A stretch of 64,000 bases of DNA, taken from Gallionellales bacterium GWA2_54_124. Its GTDB lineage: Bacteria; Pseudomonadota; Gammaproteobacteria; Burkholderiales; Gallionellaceae. The notes beneath the pieces were generated by a model. The model did no database searches and had not been told where the DNA came from. It saw nothing but the letters and a program-made list of their open reading frames with translations. The translations under genes and the position numbers were made by a program. The DNA is taken from assembly GCA_001801025.1 (NCBI GenBank), contig MGWO01000004.1, positions 124,001 to 188,000 of the forward strand, written 5' to 3'. Of the stretch, positions 23,745-34,695 are shown piece after piece (the first letter of the stretch is position 1; every line of letters begins with the position of its first letter).

Positions 23745-24794
23745 CTATGCCAATGGCAATTCGGGGGAACTGACCCCGATGCTCGCGACTTCCTGTAAGG
23801 CTTTTAAGAACTCAGGATGCTCATGCAAGCTGGCCATCGGTACAGGATGGTGGGCACCGCGCATATGGATGATGCGTGCGCGACTCACCGCTGGCATATC
23901 CCAATGCAAGCCGGCCAGCAGTTCATCGGCCGATTCAGGCTTATTGCACACCACCACCATGTCGCATCCTGCATTTAAAGCCGCTGACGCGCGCTGCACG
24001 ATACCGCCGGCAACCGTCGCTCCTTCCATAGACAAATCATCGCTGAAAATGCAGCCTTCAAACCCTAACTGCCCGCGCAAAATTTCCTTCAGCCAGACAG
24101 GCGAAAATCCCGCAGGACGTGCATCGACCTTAGGATAGATGACATGGGCCGGCATCACCGCAGTCAGGCCGAAATTGATCATTTGCCTGAACGGCACAAG
24201 ATCACACAGCTCGATATCGACAAACTCGCGCTCATCGACAGGAATCGCCAGATGCGAATCGGCCGCGACGAACCCGTGTCCCGGAAAATGCTTGCCGACG
24301 GTGTGCATACCGCCTTGTTTTAGCCCCAGCAGCAAGTGATGCGCCAATTCAGCAATTGCCTGAGGATCGCTGTGAAACGCGCGATCGCCGATGACTCCGC
24401 TTTGCTCATAGTCCACATCCAGCACCGGCGTAAAACTAAAATCCACGCCGCACCCGCGCAACTCTGACGACATCACAAAGCCTGCCTGCTGCGCCAGATG
24501 GCGCGCGCGCTGCGGATGGCGGTCCCAAATCCGGCCCAGTTCGCGCATCGGCGGGATGCGGGTAAACCCGTCCCTGAAACGCTGCACCCGACCGCCTTCA
24601 TGATCCACGGCAATTAACAAAGGTGTTGAGCGCAGCGCGCGTATCGATGAAGTTAACTCGATCAGTTGCGCCGGCGACTCGTAATTGCGCTTGAACAAAA
24701 TCACCCCGCCCACCAGCGGATGCAACAGGCGGACTCTATCGTCATCCGTCAGTTGCGTCCCCAACACATCCAGCATTACCGGCCCTAAACCCAT
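23745..24794 (-). CDS. nagZ: Beta-N-acetylhexosaminidase NagZ
   Basis: This cytoplasmic family-3 glycosidase releases GlcNAc from muropeptides during peptidoglycan recycling. The 349-residue protein starts [10 protein letters not shown] and has [10 protein letters not shown], the family signature KHFPGHG and the mobile loop with the nucleophile in [11 protein letters not shown]. The ATG at 24794 follows GGAG by five bases. A GTG six bases earlier is in frame but lies inside that ribosome-binding site. It is the last gene of the recO-pdxJ-acpS group. Confidence 0.94.
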   Translation of the reverse strand: MGLGPVMLDVLGTQLTDDDRVRLLHPLVGGVILFKRNYESPAQLIELTSSIRALRSTPLLIAVDHEGGRVQRFRDGFTRIPPMRELGRIWDRHPQRARHLAQQAGFVMSSELRGCGVDFSFTPVLDVDYEQSGVIGDRAFHSDPQAIAELAHHLLLGLKQGGMHTVGKHFPGHGFVAADSHLAIPVDEREFVDIELCDLVPFRQMINFGLTAVMPAHVIYPKVDARPAGFSPVWLKEILRGQLGFEGCIFSDDLSMEGATVAGGIVQRASAALNAGCDMVVVCNKPESADELLAGLHWDMPAVSRARIIHMRGAHHPVPMASLHEHPEFLKALQEVASIGVSSPELPLA

Positions 24795-24808
24795 AACCAC
24801 TCCAATAT

Positions 24809-25189
24809 TTAAATAGTTTCCAGCACGACAAAGGCAACGATGGTGTTGCGTTCATCGCTGATGGACAGATGATGCGCACAAATACCCAGCTGCGCGAGAT
24901 ACGCACGCAATAGCGTATCGAATTGCAGCACCGGCTTGCCCAAGCCGTCGTGCGTCACCGAGATACGGCTCAAGCTCACCGGATGCCTCAACCCGCTGCC
25001 CGCAGCCTTAGCAAAGGCTTCTTTGGCTGCAAATCGCTTGGCCAGAAAACGGGCGGGATGCGCATGGGCATGAAACTCCGGCATTTCAGACTCACTGAGC
25101 AAACGCTGCGCCAGCCGTTCACCGTGCCGCTGCCACATCGCAGCAATACGATCGTATTCGACGATGTCCGTTCCGATACCAAAAATCAT
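24809..25189 (-). CDS. acpS: Holo-[acyl-carrier-protein] synthase
   Basis: AcpS transfers 4'-phosphopantetheine from CoA to apo-ACP. The 126-residue protein has the two motifs of the family: [12 protein letters not shown] near the start and [18 protein letters not shown] in the middle. It overlaps pdxJ by four bases (ATGA), as in many proteobacteria. Confidence 0.95.
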   Translation of the reverse strand: MIFGIGTDIVEYDRIAAMWQRHGERLAQRLLSESEMPEFHAHAHPARFLAKRFAAKEAFAKAAGSGLRHPVSLSRISVTHDGLGKPVLQFDTLLRAYLAQLGICAHHLSISDERNTIVAFVVLETI

Positions 25190-25905
25190 GACTGCGTGAT
25201 CAACGCCTTCATTTTTCGCACTGCGGCATCCAGGCCGATAAACACGGACTCGGCGATAATCGCATGGCCGATATTGAGTTCGATGATATTGGGAATGGCA
25301 GCGATGGCCTGTACATTATGGTAATGCAAGCCGTGCCCTGCGTTGACCTGCAACCCTTGCGCATGAGCATATTCAACTGCGGCACGGATGCGTTCCAGTT
25401 CATACGCCCGCGCCGGCACGCTGTCCGCATCGGCGTATTTGCCGGTATGCAGTTCAATCACGGGCGCACCCGCACGCACCGCCGCGTCGATCTGCGCGTT
25501 ATCCGCATCGATGAACAACGACACCCGAATACCCGCGTCGGCACAGCGCTCGCAAGCCGACTTTACTTCATCGAAATAGCGCAGCACATTCAGCCCGCCT
25601 TCGGTCGTGAGTTCCTCGCGGCGTTCAGGCACCAGACACAGATCGTGCGGCTTGATGCGCAACGCGTTGGCGATCATCTCTTCCGTTACCGCACATTCGA
25701 GATTCATGCGGGTTTGCAGCATGCCGCGCAAGACCTCGACGTCCGCATCCTGAATGTGACGGCGGTCTTCGCGCAGATGGATCGTGATCGCATCCGCGCC
25801 CGCTTCCTCGCAGATCAGCGCTGCGCGTACCAGATTCGGATATCGCGCCCCCCTTGCCTGACGCAAGGTGGCGACGTGATCGATATTCAGTCCTAATTTG
25901 ATCAT
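25186..25905 (-). CDS. pdxJ: Pyridoxine 5'-phosphate synthase
   Basis: PdxJ condenses 1-deoxyxylulose 5-phosphate with 3-amino-2-oxopropyl phosphate to pyridoxine phosphate. The 239-residue TIM-barrel protein shows [16 protein letters not shown] at the N-terminus, [28 protein letters not shown] and the phosphate-binding [12 protein letters not shown]. It has four-base overlaps with both recO and acpS. Confidence 0.97.
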   Translation of the reverse strand: MIKLGLNIDHVATLRQARGARYPNLVRAALICEEAGADAITIHLREDRRHIQDADVEVLRGMLQTRMNLECAVTEEMIANALRIKPHDLCLVPERREELTTEGGLNVLRYFDEVKSACERCADAGIRVSLFIDADNAQIDAAVRAGAPVIELHTGKYADADSVPARAYELERIRAAVEYAHAQGLQVNAGHGLHYHNVQAIAAIPNIIELNIGHAIIAESVFIGLDAAVRKMKALITQS

Positions 25906-26627
25906 AATTTTTGCAGGTCCTTAATTAATTCTCGCGTATGCAGTTGTTTTCCACCCAGATGATGGCCCAGCAGCATGCGCATCAGTTGTTTGCTCTGTTG
26001 CGCCACAACAGGGTCGCTGTAATCATCTACCGCCATGGACAACAACGTGTGTCCGGCAATTTTCATCCCGCTGTGATTGTCAGGCGTATCGGCTGACGCA
26101 CCCCGCTCGACAAAATAGCGGTAAGTTTTTTCTGCCTGTACCGGACTGCCGCTAGCGGCGTCAGTTTCAAGATCCAGCGCATACCCCAGTTCCTGCAGCA
26201 AATGTTTTTCAAAACAGCGCAAGGTCGCGGCATGGTCTGTCTCGTGCGCCAGCCGATACAGCGTCGCACGGTAATAATCGAACAGCTGCTCATGCGCATC
26301 GTCCCGCGCGAGCAGGTTAATCAGCAACTCGTTGAGATAAAAGCCGCACATCAGCGCCCTGCCCTGCAAATAAGGCTGACCGCCCTGCCACTCCGCGCTG
26401 TGCAGCGTGCGCACTTCCCCCTTGCCGAACCACGACAGCCGCAGCGGCTGAAAACTCATCAGCACGCCGCGCAATGCCGATCTCGGACGCCGCGCACCGC
26501 GCGCCACAATCGCCAGCCTGCCGTATTCCCGGCTATAGACATCGAGCAACAGGCTGGTTTCCCTGAACGGGTGGCTGTGCAAAACAAACGCCAACTCATC
26601 CTGATGCCTGTTTTGCCGGGTTGTCAT
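25902..26627 (-). CDS. recO: DNA repair protein RecO
   Basis: RecO loads RecA on SSB-coated DNA with RecR (whose gene is at about 41 kb) and RecF. The 241-residue protein has an N-terminal OB fold ([32 protein letters not shown], split here by family landmarks at about 15-45) and a helical C-terminal domain. No zinc-finger cysteines are visible, as in many proteobacterial RecO proteins. It follows era by 28 bases. Confidence 0.93.
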   Translation of the reverse strand: MTTRQNRHQDELAFVLHSHPFRETSLLLDVYSREYGRLAIVARGARRPRSALRGVLMSFQPLRLSWFGKGEVRTLHSAEWQGGQPYLQGRALMCGFYLNELLINLLARDDAHEQLFDYYRATLYRLAHETDHAATLRCFEKHLLQELGYALDLETDAASGSPVQAEKTYRYFVERGASADTPDNHSGMKIAGHTLLSMAVDDYSDPVVAQQSKQLMRMLLGHHLGGKQLHTRELIKDLQKL

Positions 26628-26655
26628 TCTAAAAACTTATCAATTATCAATTGAT

Positions 26656-27567
26656 TTATTCGTATCCTAAGGTTTGCAGGATGCGCGAGTCGTCGGCCCA
26701 ACCGCTGCGAACTTTGATGAACACTTCGAGAAACACCTTGCCGTCGAACAATTTTTCCATATCAAGACGCGCCTGAGTCGCGATTTCCTTGATTTTCTCG
26801 CCTTTTTTGCCGAGCAGCATCGCCTTGTGCGCTTCCTTATCCACCAGAATGGCGGCACTGATGCGGCGCAGTTTCTTGTCCATCTCGAATTTTTCGATCA
26901 CAACGCTCACAGAATAAGGCAATTCTTCACCGGTGAAGCGGAAGACCTTTTCACGCAGGATTTCTGAGGCCAAAAATCGTTCACTGCGATCGGTGACATC
27001 ATCCGCATCATAGATCAGCCCGCCTTCAGGCAGGAAGCTGCGCAAGGTATCGCGTAACTCTTCGATCTTTTTGCCGAATTTCGCGCTGACCGGTACGATA
27101 TCAGCGAATTTAAAATCTTTTGCGATGCGCTCGGCAAAATCAAACAGCTGCCCCTTGTCCGCCACTTCATCAATCTTGTTGATCACCAGCAACACAGGAC
27201 GATTATCCGGCAACAGTTTCAAGACTTCCTGATCCCGCTCATCGTAGCGTAACGCTTCCAGCACATACATTACGACCTGAACATCACGCAAACTGCTGGT
27301 CACCACGCGATTCATCCCGCGATTGAGCGCATTGAGATGCTTAAGCTGAAAGCCCGGCGTATCGACAAACACGAATTGCGAATGATCATCGGTGTAAATC
27401 CCGTTGATCCGGTGACGCGTAGTTTGCGCCTTGCGCGAGGTAATGCTGATTTTCTGCCCGATAAGATGGTTGAGCAGCGTGGATTTACCAACATTCGGGC
27501 GACCTACGATGGCGATATAGCCGCTGCGATAGGAGTCATCCGGCGCGTTTGTTGTTTCTTCAGTCAT
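26656..27567 (-). CDS. era: GTPase Era
   Basis: Era binds 16S rRNA and helps 30S assembly. The protein has a GTPase domain with G1 GRPNVGKST, the G3 motif DTPGFQ and G4 NKID, followed by a C-terminal KH domain (about 215-303) with the GxxG-like loop [10 protein letters not shown]. The ATG at 27567 is chosen; a TTG four codons earlier is the only alternative. The start lies inside the end of rnc, so translation is coupled. Confidence 0.96.
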   Translation of the reverse strand: MTEETTNAPDDSYRSGYIAIVGRPNVGKSTLLNHLIGQKISITSRKAQTTRHRINGIYTDDHSQFVFVDTPGFQLKHLNALNRGMNRVVTSSLRDVQVVMYVLEALRYDERDQEVLKLLPDNRPVLLVINKIDEVADKGQLFDFAERIAKDFKFADIVPVSAKFGKKIEELRDTLRSFLPEGGLIYDADDVTDRSERFLASEILREKVFRFTGEELPYSVSVVIEKFEMDKKLRRISAAILVDKEAHKAMLLGKKGEKIKEIATQARLDMEKLFDGKVFLEVFIKVRSGWADDSRILQTLGYE

Positions 27568-28261
27568 TGTTTTTTCCAATTAATTGATAGGCAGCAAGTG
27601 CCGCCTGTTGTTCGGCGTTTCGGCGGCTGGTACCCGCTCCCCGTGTAGATATTTTGAGCGATGGAATCGTGCATTCCACCTGAAACAATTGCTCATGTGC
27701 GACCCCCAGCGTATCGACCACGCTGTAGACAGGTAAAAGTTGCCGCCTGCCCTGCAGATATTCCTGCAACAACGTCTTTGCATCCTTGCCCAGTGTCTTC
27801 ATATCCACCTTCGCAAGGTAGGGCACAAACAAATTTAACACCGCCGCCTCAGCCGCGACATAACCGCCATCGATAAAAATGGCGCCGAACAGGGCTTCGA
27901 CGGCATCGGCCAGGATCGACGGACGTTTATGACCGCCGCTCTTCAACTCCCCCTCGCCCAGTTTCAACTGAGCGCCCAGATTGAGTTGCTGCGCAAATAA
28001 CACCAGGGTGGATTCCTTGACCAGATTGGATCTTAAACGCGACAAATCCCCTTCGGTCAAATCCGGATGTTCGCTGAACAGATGTTTGGCGATCACGCAG
28101 CCTAAAATGCTGTCGCCCAGAAACTCCAGCCGTTCGTTGTGATCGGGTGCAAAACTGCGATGCGTCAGTGCGCGCTGCAGCAATTGGGGCTGTATAAATA
28201 CATACCCCAACTGGCGGCACAGCGCTGTGTAGCCTTTATCTGGACGCACTGTTAAAGTCAA
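27560..28261 (-). CDS. rnc: Ribonuclease III
   Basis: RNase III cleaves double-stranded RNA in rRNA and mRNA maturation. The 233-residue protein has the catalytic signature [11 protein letters not shown], the second acidic cluster ([15 protein letters not shown]) and a C-terminal double-stranded RNA-binding domain (about 158-228). No ATG exists near the start. TTG at 28261 and GTG at 28249 are both possible, and neither has a clear ribosome-binding site. Both lie inside the end of the DUF4845 gene, so coupled initiation is likely. Confidence 0.95.
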   Translation of the reverse strand: MTLTVRPDKGYTALCRQLGYVFIQPQLLQRALTHRSFAPDHNERLEFLGDSILGCVIAKHLFSEHPDLTEGDLSRLRSNLVKESTLVLFAQQLNLGAQLKLGEGELKSGGHKRPSILADAVEALFGAIFIDGGYVAAEAAVLNLFVPYLAKVDMKTLGKDAKTLLQEYLQGRRQLLPVYSVVDTLGVAHEQLFQVECTIPSLKISTRGAGTSRRNAEQQAALAAYQLIGKNND

Positions 28262-28598
28262 TTAAGAGACTGATATTAGCGGCCAGCGGAATTTTTACCG
28301 TATAACTCGCGCTCAAGACAGGACGTCCCGAACTGGTATCGATTTCGATATCCTCAGCCTTAATCGCAGTGATATTATCGATCGAAGCACGCCGGCTAAA
28401 TGACAGCCGAATATCCCGCATCGAAGCTTTTTGCATCTCCGGATCGTTAGCTATCGTGGCAAACAACTTGTTGATTTCACCGTTTTGCATATACACCGGA
28501 ATCAACTTAAGACCCATTGTGCTGACCAGCACCAGCAGAAAAGCGCCGAAAATAAATCCGGAAAAACTCAGACCGCGCTGCCGCTTCAACGTATTCAT
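28236..28598 (-). CDS. DUF4845 family membrane protein
   Basis: This small inner-membrane protein of 120 residues has one N-terminal helix (FSGFIFGAFLLVLVSTMGL, about 12-30) and a C-terminal extracytoplasmic beta-rich domain. Its function is unknown. It is regularly found between lepB and rnc in betaproteobacteria, as here, which is the main support for the family call. Its pilin-like opening (RQRGLSFSGF) is reminiscent of type IV pseudopilin signals, but no processed pilin features follow. Confidence 0.87.
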   Translation of the reverse strand: MNTLKRQRGLSFSGFIFGAFLLVLVSTMGLKLIPVYMQNGEINKLFATIANDPEMQKASMRDIRLSFSRRASIDNITAIKAEDIEIDTSSGRPVLSASYTVKIPLAANISLLIDFNSASR

Positions 28599-28616
28599 AG
28601 CATGCTCTCCTGTTGA

Positions 28617-29417
28617 TTAAATGGGCGAACCGATACGCTTCAAATCCGAAAAATTCATCCACACCAAAAAGGCGCGGCCGACAATCTGATTATCGGGCAC
28701 GAACCCCCAATAGCGACTATCGCGACTGTTATCGCGATTATCACCCATCATAAAATAATTTCCCGCAGGAACCGTACAGCGCACCGTTGATTCGCTGTAA
28801 GTACAGTTTTCATGCCCCTTGAATTCGGCCACAGAATTCAAGTGCACATTCGGCATGCCCGGATTGACCAGCAACGCGTGTCGGCGTTCGCCCAGCGTCT
28901 CGTCGCGCCGCTCGGTATGCACAAAATTAAGACCGCTTTCGACGTAATTGTAGTCCCCGTCGGCAACTTGTACCTGTTCCACCCCGTTGATCGAGAGATG
29001 CTTGTCGCGGTATTCGACCACATCCCCAGGCAGACCGACCACGCGCTTGATGTAATCAATCGATGGATTTTCCGGATAATGAAATACCATCACGTCCCCC
29101 CGTGCAGGATTATTCAACTGCACGATTTTCTGGTTGATGATCGGCAGCCGAATGCCATAGGTGAACTTATTCACCAGAATAAAATCCCCCACCTGCAAAG
29201 TCGGAATCATCGAACCCGAAGGGATTTTGAACGGCTCAGCAATAAATGAGCGGATGCAGAACACAATCAGAATAACAGGGAAGAAACTCTTGGCATACTC
29301 AACCCACCACGGCTCGGCAACCCCGGCAGCGCGGCTATTCGCCAGTGCGAAACGGTCCAGCAACCAGATACTGCCTGACACCAGCAACAGCACAAACATG
29401 ATTAAAGCAAAATCCAT
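28617..29417 (-). CDS. lepB: Signal peptidase I
   Basis: LepB removes signal peptides on the outer face of the inner membrane. The 266-residue protein has two N-terminal membrane helices (about 3-20 and 44-60), the nucleophile box PSGSMIPTL (Ser69), the general-base segment DYIKRVVGLPGD (Lys) and GDNRDNSRDSRYWGFVP. It lies between lepA and DUF4845 in the usual order. Confidence 0.97.
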   Translation of the reverse strand: MDFALIMFVLLLVSGSIWLLDRFALANSRAAGVAEPWWVEYAKSFFPVILIVFCIRSFIAEPFKIPSGSMIPTLQVGDFILVNKFTYGIRLPIINQKIVQLNNPARGDVMVFHYPENPSIDYIKRVVGLPGDVVEYRDKHLSINGVEQVQVADGDYNYVESGLNFVHTERRDETLGERRHALLVNPGMPNVHLNSVAEFKGHENCTYSESTVRCTVPAGNYFMMGDNRDNSRDSRYWGFVPDNQIVGRAFLVWMNFSDLKRIGSPI

Positions 29418-29480
29418 TTTAATTCCCTAAGTCAGGCAAGACAAAACCAAAAAACATCATTCACGCGGAGATTGCAGTAA

Positions 29481-31271
29481 TTAGTCATCCACACGCAAAA
29501 TTGCCAGAAACGCCTCTTGCGGAATTTCCACATTGCCGACCTGCTTCATGCGTTTTTTACCGGCTTTTTGCTTTTCCAGCAGCTTTTTCTTGCGGGAGAT
29601 ATCGCCGCCGTAGCACTTGGCCAGCACGTTCTTGCGCATGGCCTTGACGTTCTCGCGCGCAATGATATTCGCACCGATCGTCGCCTGTATCGCCACATCG
29701 TACATCTGGCGCGGGATCAACTCGCGCATTTTCGCCGCGACTTCGCGACCGCGATACTGGCTGTTGGCACGATGCACAATAATTGCCAGCGCATCGACCT
29801 TTTCGCCGTTGATCAGCATATCGACCTTAACCACGTCAGCGGGACGATACTCCTTAAACTCATAATCCATCGACGCATAGCCGCGCGACACCGATTTGAG
29901 ACGGTCGAAAAAGTCCATCACGATTTCCGCCATCGGCATCTCGTAGATCAGTTTCACCTGTTTGCCGTGATAGCTGATGTTGATCTGCTGACCGCGCTTC
30001 TGGGTGCACAGGGTGATCACAGCACCGACGTACTCGTTCGGCATGTACAGATTCACCGTGACGACGGGCTCCCTGATCTGATCGATCTTGGACGGATCTG
30101 GCATTTTGGACGGGTTATCGACCGTGACGACCGACCCATCGCGCAGCACCACCTCGTAAATCACGGTAGGCGCGGTGGTAATGAGATCCATATCGAACTC
30201 GCGTTCCAGACGCTCCTGCACGATCTCCATGTGCAACAAGCCCAGAAAACCGCAACGGAATCCGAAACCCAACGCTTGTGAGACCTCAGGCTCATAATGC
30301 AGCGCAGCATCATTGAGCTTGAGTTTTTCCAGCGAATCGCGCAGCGCTTCGTATTGATTCGACTCTACCGGAAATAAACCTGAAAAAACCTGCGACTGCA
30401 CTTCTTTAAAGCCCGGCAACGCCTCGGCAGCGGGTCTTGCCTGATGTGTAATCGTATCGCCCACACGCGCAGATTTAAGTTCCTTGATCCCTGCGATAAC
30501 AAAACCTACCTGCCCTGCACTCAGTGTTTCACGCGGCTGCGATTTTGGCGTAAACACACCGATATGCTCAGTCAGATGGTGCGCACCGGTCGCCATGAAG
30601 AGGATTTTTTCCTTAGGCTTCAACGTGCCGTTCATCACCCGCACCAGCATCACGACACCCACATAATTATCGAACCACGAATCGACGATCAGGGCCTGCA
30701 ACGGTGCCGTCACATCCCCCTTAGGCGGCGGCACTTTGACGATCAGCGATTCGAGCACATCTTCAATGCCGACCCCCGTCTTAGCCGAACAATGCACCGC
30801 ATCGTGCGCTTCGATACCGATAACCTCTTCGATTTCTTCGATGGCATTATCAGGGTCTGCAGAAGGCAAATCGATCTTATTCAACACCGGCACCACTTCA
30901 ACGCCCAGATCCAGCGCGGTATAGCAGTTGGCTACCGTCTGAGCCTCAACCCCTTGAGAAGCATCGACCACCAGCAGCGCGCCTTCACAGGCGGACAGAG
31001 AACGCGACACTTCGTAGGAGAAGTCGACGTGTCCCGGGGTGTCAATCAGGTTCAGGTTATACACCTTCCCGTCACGCGCCTTGTAGCTTAAGGCTGCCGT
31101 CTGTGCCTTGATGGTAATACCGCGTTCGCGCTCGATATCCATGGAGTCAAGAACTTGCGCATCCATTTCACGATCTGAGAGGCCGCCGCACAAATGTATG
31201 ATCCGATCGGCCAGCGTGGACTTGCCGTGATCGATGTGAGCAATAATAGAAAAATTACGGATTAGCTGCAT
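29481..31271 (-). CDS. lepA: Elongation factor 4 (LepA)
   Basis: LepA is a ribosome-associated GTPase that acts on stalled or mistranslocated ribosomes and in initiation. The 596-residue protein starts [20 protein letters not shown], with G1 in [10 protein letters not shown]3 DTPGH and G4 NKIDLP, and carries the LepA-specific C-terminal domain with the [20 protein letters not shown] segment split across its end. The ATG at 31271 is chosen because GGAA lies five bases upstream and family members begin there; an ATG at 31313 adds an unrelated 14 residues. Confidence 0.97.
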   Translation of the reverse strand: MQLIRNFSIIAHIDHGKSTLADRIIHLCGGLSDREMDAQVLDSMDIERERGITIKAQTAALSYKARDGKVYNLNLIDTPGHVDFSYEVSRSLSACEGALLVVDASQGVEAQTVANCYTALDLGVEVVPVLNKIDLPSADPDNAIEEIEEVIGIEAHDAVHCSAKTGVGIEDVLESLIVKVPPPKGDVTAPLQALIVDSWFDNYVGVVMLVRVMNGTLKPKEKILFMATGAHHLTEHIGVFTPKSQPRETLSAGQVGFVIAGIKELKSARVGDTITHQARPAAEALPGFKEVQSQVFSGLFPVESNQYEALRDSLEKLKLNDAALHYEPEVSQALGFGFRCGFLGLLHMEIVQERLEREFDMDLITTAPTVIYEVVLRDGSVVTVDNPSKMPDPSKIDQIREPVVTVNLYMPNEYVGAVITLCTQKRGQQINISYHGKQVKLIYEMPMAEIVMDFFDRLKSVSRGYASMDYEFKEYRPADVVKVDMLINGEKVDALAIIVHRANSQYRGREVAAKMRELIPRQMYDVAIQATIGANIIARENVKAMRKNVLAKCYGGDISRKKKLLEKQKAGKKRMKQVGNVEIPQEAFLAILRVDD

Positions 31272-31427
31272 GAAATTCCAAATTAAAACTGCCGACTCCG
31301 ACAGCCTGAGCACATCAGGAAGCCTGCAGTATTTTGCAAAAGGCGAATTCTAGCCGATTTAGGCAATATACGCAGGACTGTGATCGTCGAGCCCCAAAAA
31401 AATTACCGGCTTGAGGCTCGCGGCTGA

Positions 31428-32786
31428 TTATTTTTCATCCAAGCGGATCGCAAAATAGGACGCACTGTCGCCCCGGCGCACCAGCAGTGCAATATTGCGC
31501 CCTGCCGGTAATGGCCGGATGATCTCAATGAGCTGATTTAATGAGCGCAGCGGCGTATTGCCGAGCGCTAGCAGCACATCGCCTGCCTGTAGACCAGCGG
31601 CTCTGGCGGCGCTGCCTTTTACCTCAAGCACCTGCAAACCGCTGCGCGACTCAGCGCGACCGGAATCAGTCAAAACCAGCCCAAGGCGGTCAATCAAACG
31701 CCCCGCTCCATCAGCCCGGTTTGCCTCTGCCACGCCCTCATCCTGCATTCTGACCACTTCGACGATGACCTGCCGGGTAGCCCCCTTGCGCCACAACTCA
31801 ACCTTCACTTTGCCCCCCGGCTTGCAAGCCGAAACAATACGCGGCAAGTCAGCAGAACTCGCAACCGGCTTGCCGTCAAACTTAAGGATCACATCGCTCG
31901 GTTCAATGCCCGCCTTATCCGCCGGTCCACCCTTTTCAACGCTGCTGATCAGCGCACCTTCAGGCAGGCTCAAACCGAATGAATCGGCCAGCTCGCGCGT
32001 CATTTCCTGTATCGTCACGCCAATTCGTCCGCGCGCCACACTGCCCGTCCTGCGTAATTGATCCGCCACTTGCGTTGCCACATCGATAGGGATGGCAAAA
32101 GATAAGCCCATTGATCCGCCTGAACGGGTGTAGATTTGCGAATTGATACCGACCACCTCGCCGCTCATATTGAACAGCGGCCCGCCCGAGTTCCCGGGGT
32201 TAATCGCGACATCGGTCTGAATGAAGGGAACAAAATTATCCTGCGGCAGCGAGCGCCCTTTGGCACTGACGATACCGGCAGTCACGCTGCTGTCGAAACC
32301 GAATGGCGAACCAATGGCGATCACCCACTCACCGACTTTGAGCCTGCCCGGATCGCCCAGCACTACTTTGGGCAAGCCGGCCGCCTCTATTTTCAGCAGC
32401 GCCACATCAGAACGTTTGTCAGCGCCGATCACCTTTGCACTGTATTCGCGCTTGTCGGTGAGCCTAACGGTAATTTTATCGGCGTGATCCACCACATGCG
32501 CATTGGTCATGATGTAACCGTCTGCACTGATGATAAAGCCGGAACCTAACGACTGCGACTCCTGCGCACGCGGCATTTGCGGCGCAAAGCGCCTGAAAAA
32601 TTCGAAGAAAGGATCGCCTGCAGAAAAATCAGGCTGCGCGATGCGCTGCGTGGTACTGATATTGACAACCGCACCGGCCTGTTTTTCAACCAGCGCCGTA
32701 AAATCGGGAAAACCGTTCGCATAAACCGGAACAACACACAAAACACAAGCAAGCAATACCAGCCGATTAAATAACTCTTTTAGCAT
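31428..32786 (-). CDS. mucD: Periplasmic serine endoprotease, DegQ/MucD type
   Basis: This HtrA-family protease/chaperone degrades misfolded envelope proteins. The 452-residue protein has a signal peptide (LVLLACVLCVVPVYA, about 9-23), a trypsin-like domain with the triad His (TNAHVVDHAD), Asp (RSDVALLKI) and Ser (GNSGGPLFN), and two PDZ domains (about 260-350 and 370-450). The ATG at 32786 has GAGGAG six bases upstream; the TTG at 32792 is inside that spacing. Its place in the rpoE-rseABC operon fits the sigma-E stress response. Confidence 0.95.
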   Translation of the reverse strand: MLKELFNRLVLLACVLCVVPVYANGFPDFTALVEKQAGAVVNISTTQRIAQPDFSAGDPFFEFFRRFAPQMPRAQESQSLGSGFIISADGYIMTNAHVVDHADKITVRLTDKREYSAKVIGADKRSDVALLKIEAAGLPKVVLGDPGRLKVGEWVIAIGSPFGFDSSVTAGIVSAKGRSLPQDNFVPFIQTDVAINPGNSGGPLFNMSGEVVGINSQIYTRSGGSMGLSFAIPIDVATQVADQLRRTGSVARGRIGVTIQEMTRELADSFGLSLPEGALISSVEKGGPADKAGIEPSDVILKFDGKPVASSADLPRIVSACKPGGKVKVELWRKGATRQVIVEVVRMQDEGVAEANRADGAGRLIDRLGLVLTDSGRAESRSGLQVLEVKGSAARAAGLQAGDVLLALGNTPLRSLNQLIEIIRPLPAGRNIALLVRRGDSASYFAIRLDEK

Positions 32787-32826
32787 GCGCAACTCCTCAC
32801 AATAAAAAAATCAAAAATGACACCAC

Positions 32827-33255
32827 TCACTCGATAAATAAACGGGTGATATAAGGCTGCTGACGCGACGGATGAATTGAAATCCATTTGGCAATCGCAA
32901 ACCCCGCGATCACCCCCGACAAGGCACCCGCTGCGACATAACCATCCTGCCCGCCCGACCAGACACTGGCCAGCGTTGCGGCAGCAAACATCAATGCCAA
33001 TGGCAGCAGATATACGAGACTGATGCCACGCAAAACCGTACCGTCAACAGTGGCGACGATCACCTCGTCACCGACCGCGGCATTGATCCGGTTTTCCACC
33101 TGAAATTCACGGGGTTTATTGCAAAACAGCTGCGTCACTTTGCTAGAGCCGCATCCCTTACCCTCGCACACTGAGCACCCGCTGGCGCCGTCGGCCCGCA
33201 CCAGCGTCACCCCGGCTTCATTTCGCACCACAACAGCCCGTGTCTCCAGCATCAT
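32827..33255 (-). CDS. rseC: RseC/MucC family sigma-E modulator
   Basis: This 142-residue inner-membrane protein has an N-terminal cytoplasmic part with a four-cysteine cluster (CSVCEGKGCGSSK plus a later Cys in LFCNKP), which in RseC/RsxC-type proteins relates to redox or Fe-S chemistry. Two membrane helices (about 78-98 and 104-122) follow. It overlaps the rseB stop by four bases. Its role in setting sigma-E activity is inferred from family and synteny. Confidence 0.88.
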   Translation of the reverse strand: MMLETRAVVVRNEAGVTLVRADGASGCSVCEGKGCGSSKVTQLFCNKPREFQVENRINAAVGDEVIVATVDGTVLRGISLVYLLPLALMFAAATLASVWSGGQDGYVAAGALSGVIAGFAIAKWISIHPSRQQPYITRLFIE

Positions 33256-34196
33256 TTATTACCGTTAAAACGAATAGAGTCCAGCACCTGCATAACCGCA
33301 CGGGGAGGCACTTCACCCACCACATTGTACAAATGTTTATCCACAACCTTGTGATACAGGTTGACCGCACCGCGGCTGGTGATACCCTCGTTATCATCCT
33401 CGTCGGCGTCGGCAGGCTCAATAAACACCGAAATCGCACTTAGCCCATCCGAAAACACCAGTTGCGACACCGGCGCATGCTTACCACGCATCGGACGCAT
33501 GATTTCCATCGTCTTCTTAAAACCGCCCGGCAGCGCATCGACAACCCAACCGCTGCTAACAACAGGCTTGTTCTGCACCGGTTTATTCCGACCAAATCCC
33601 GGCAGCGCAGCACTACTGACCACCCAGCTTCGATCAATATCACCGCCGATTTTCAGCTCGGTAAATGCGTATTGTTCGACAACCTGATTTTTTTCATTCA
33701 ACACAGCCGATTTGAGCAGCAATCCGGATTCGGTATGCACCCAGATTTTATGGGCATAACGCAGACTATCCCGAGGCTGGTACAAGACAACCTGCGCGTT
33801 GTAACCTGCCACCCGGTCCGTGCCCAGCTCTTTAGCCTGATAATTTTCATTCAGTGCCGCCAATTGATCCGGCAGCAGAAACGGAAAACGCCCGGCCTGC
33901 TGACTATCTACCTGCACCATTTTATGATTTTGATAACACCAGACTTGCCCGTGATGGCGAATAATTTCGCGCTTTGGACCATCCAGACTCTCCAGCTTTT
34001 CATACTCACTGTCGGTTTCTACGACATGCGATATTCTAGACGTCTCAACATGGTTACCGTACTGATAAACGAACACACCACTGTAATTGGTCTGATGACC
34101 TGCAAAAGCAGCCGTTTTCAACCACTCCGGGATAGAGGCGGCATCAGCCGTTCCGGCTGCAAGACACAGACCTAACAAGCCTGCCCATACTTTCAT
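33252..34196 (-). CDS. rseB: Sigma-E regulatory protein RseB/MucB
   Basis: This periplasmic protein shields the anti-sigma factor RseA from proteolysis and senses LPS or lipid stress. It has 314 residues, a cleavable signal peptide (AGLLGLCLAAGTADA), the large lipid-binding domain (about 22-200) and a smaller C-terminal domain (about 210-310). It overlaps rseA by four bases and rseC by four bases, so the three are co-translated. Confidence 0.92.
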   Translation of the reverse strand: MKVWAGLLGLCLAAGTADAASIPEWLKTAAFAGHQTNYSGVFVYQYGNHVETSRISHVVETDSEYEKLESLDGPKREIIRHHGQVWCYQNHKMVQVDSQQAGRFPFLLPDQLAALNENYQAKELGTDRVAGYNAQVVLYQPRDSLRYAHKIWVHTESGLLLKSAVLNEKNQVVEQYAFTELKIGGDIDRSWVVSSAALPGFGRNKPVQNKPVVSSGWVVDALPGGFKKTMEIMRPMRGKHAPVSQLVFSDGLSAISVFIEPADADEDDNEGITSRGAVNLYHKVVDKHLYNVVGEVPPRAVMQVLDSIRFNGNK

Positions 34197-34693
34197 TGCG
34201 ACTTTTCCTCAGGACTGAACGTCACCGTGCGTATATACGACGCACCGCCATTCATATCGTTGCTGGGAGAAAACTCCTGATGCGCCATCAGGTAATCGTT
34301 AGACTTAGGTTGAATCTGCATATTGACGGGGCGAATATTGGACTGCTGCATCGCCATCTGCGGCGCAGTTTCAGGGCTGATCTGCAAAGACATCCATGAC
34401 ACAACGCCGACCGCCAGCAAGGAAGCGGCCGCCGACAGCGCAAACACGCGCGCCTTTTGCTTGAGCGCCCGACTGCGCGGCGCCAAAATGGTGGGTTCAT
34501 TCTGCAAGCGTTCACGTACGATGGCGCTGATGTCGCGATGAACATATTCCGGCTGACGCAGCACATCACCGATCATATGATAAACGGCCCAATCGCTTTG
34601 CGCCGCAGGCTCGCGTTTAATCTGTCCCAACACGCTATCCGCTTCGTCTTCGAACAACTCGCCATCCATCAGAGCCGAAATTTCATGTTTCAT
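34193..34693 (-). CDS. rseA: Sigma-E anti-sigma factor RseA/MucA
   Basis: This inner-membrane anti-sigma factor has an N-terminal cytoplasmic domain (MKHEISALMDGELFEDEAD, the RpoE-binding opening), one membrane helix (about 84-104, VFALSAAASLLAVGVVSWM) and a periplasmic tail bound by RseB. Two ATGs occur in tandem after AGGTGG. The second (34693) has the better five-base spacing and gives MKHE. The rpoE stop overlaps the first ATG (TAATG). Confidence 0.9.
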   Translation of the reverse strand: MKHEISALMDGELFEDEADSVLGQIKREPAAQSDWAVYHMIGDVLRQPEYVHRDISAIVRERLQNEPTILAPRSRALKQKARVFALSAAASLLAVGVVSWMSLQISPETAPQMAMQQSNIRPVNMQIQPKSNDYLMAHQEFSPSNDMNGGASYIRTVTFSPEEKSQ

Positions 34694-34695
34694 CA

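Noticed and set aside
28249-28261. Choosing a single rnc start with certainty
   Set aside because: TTG 28261 and GTG 28249 are both in frame without a ribosome site; the sequence does not decide between them.
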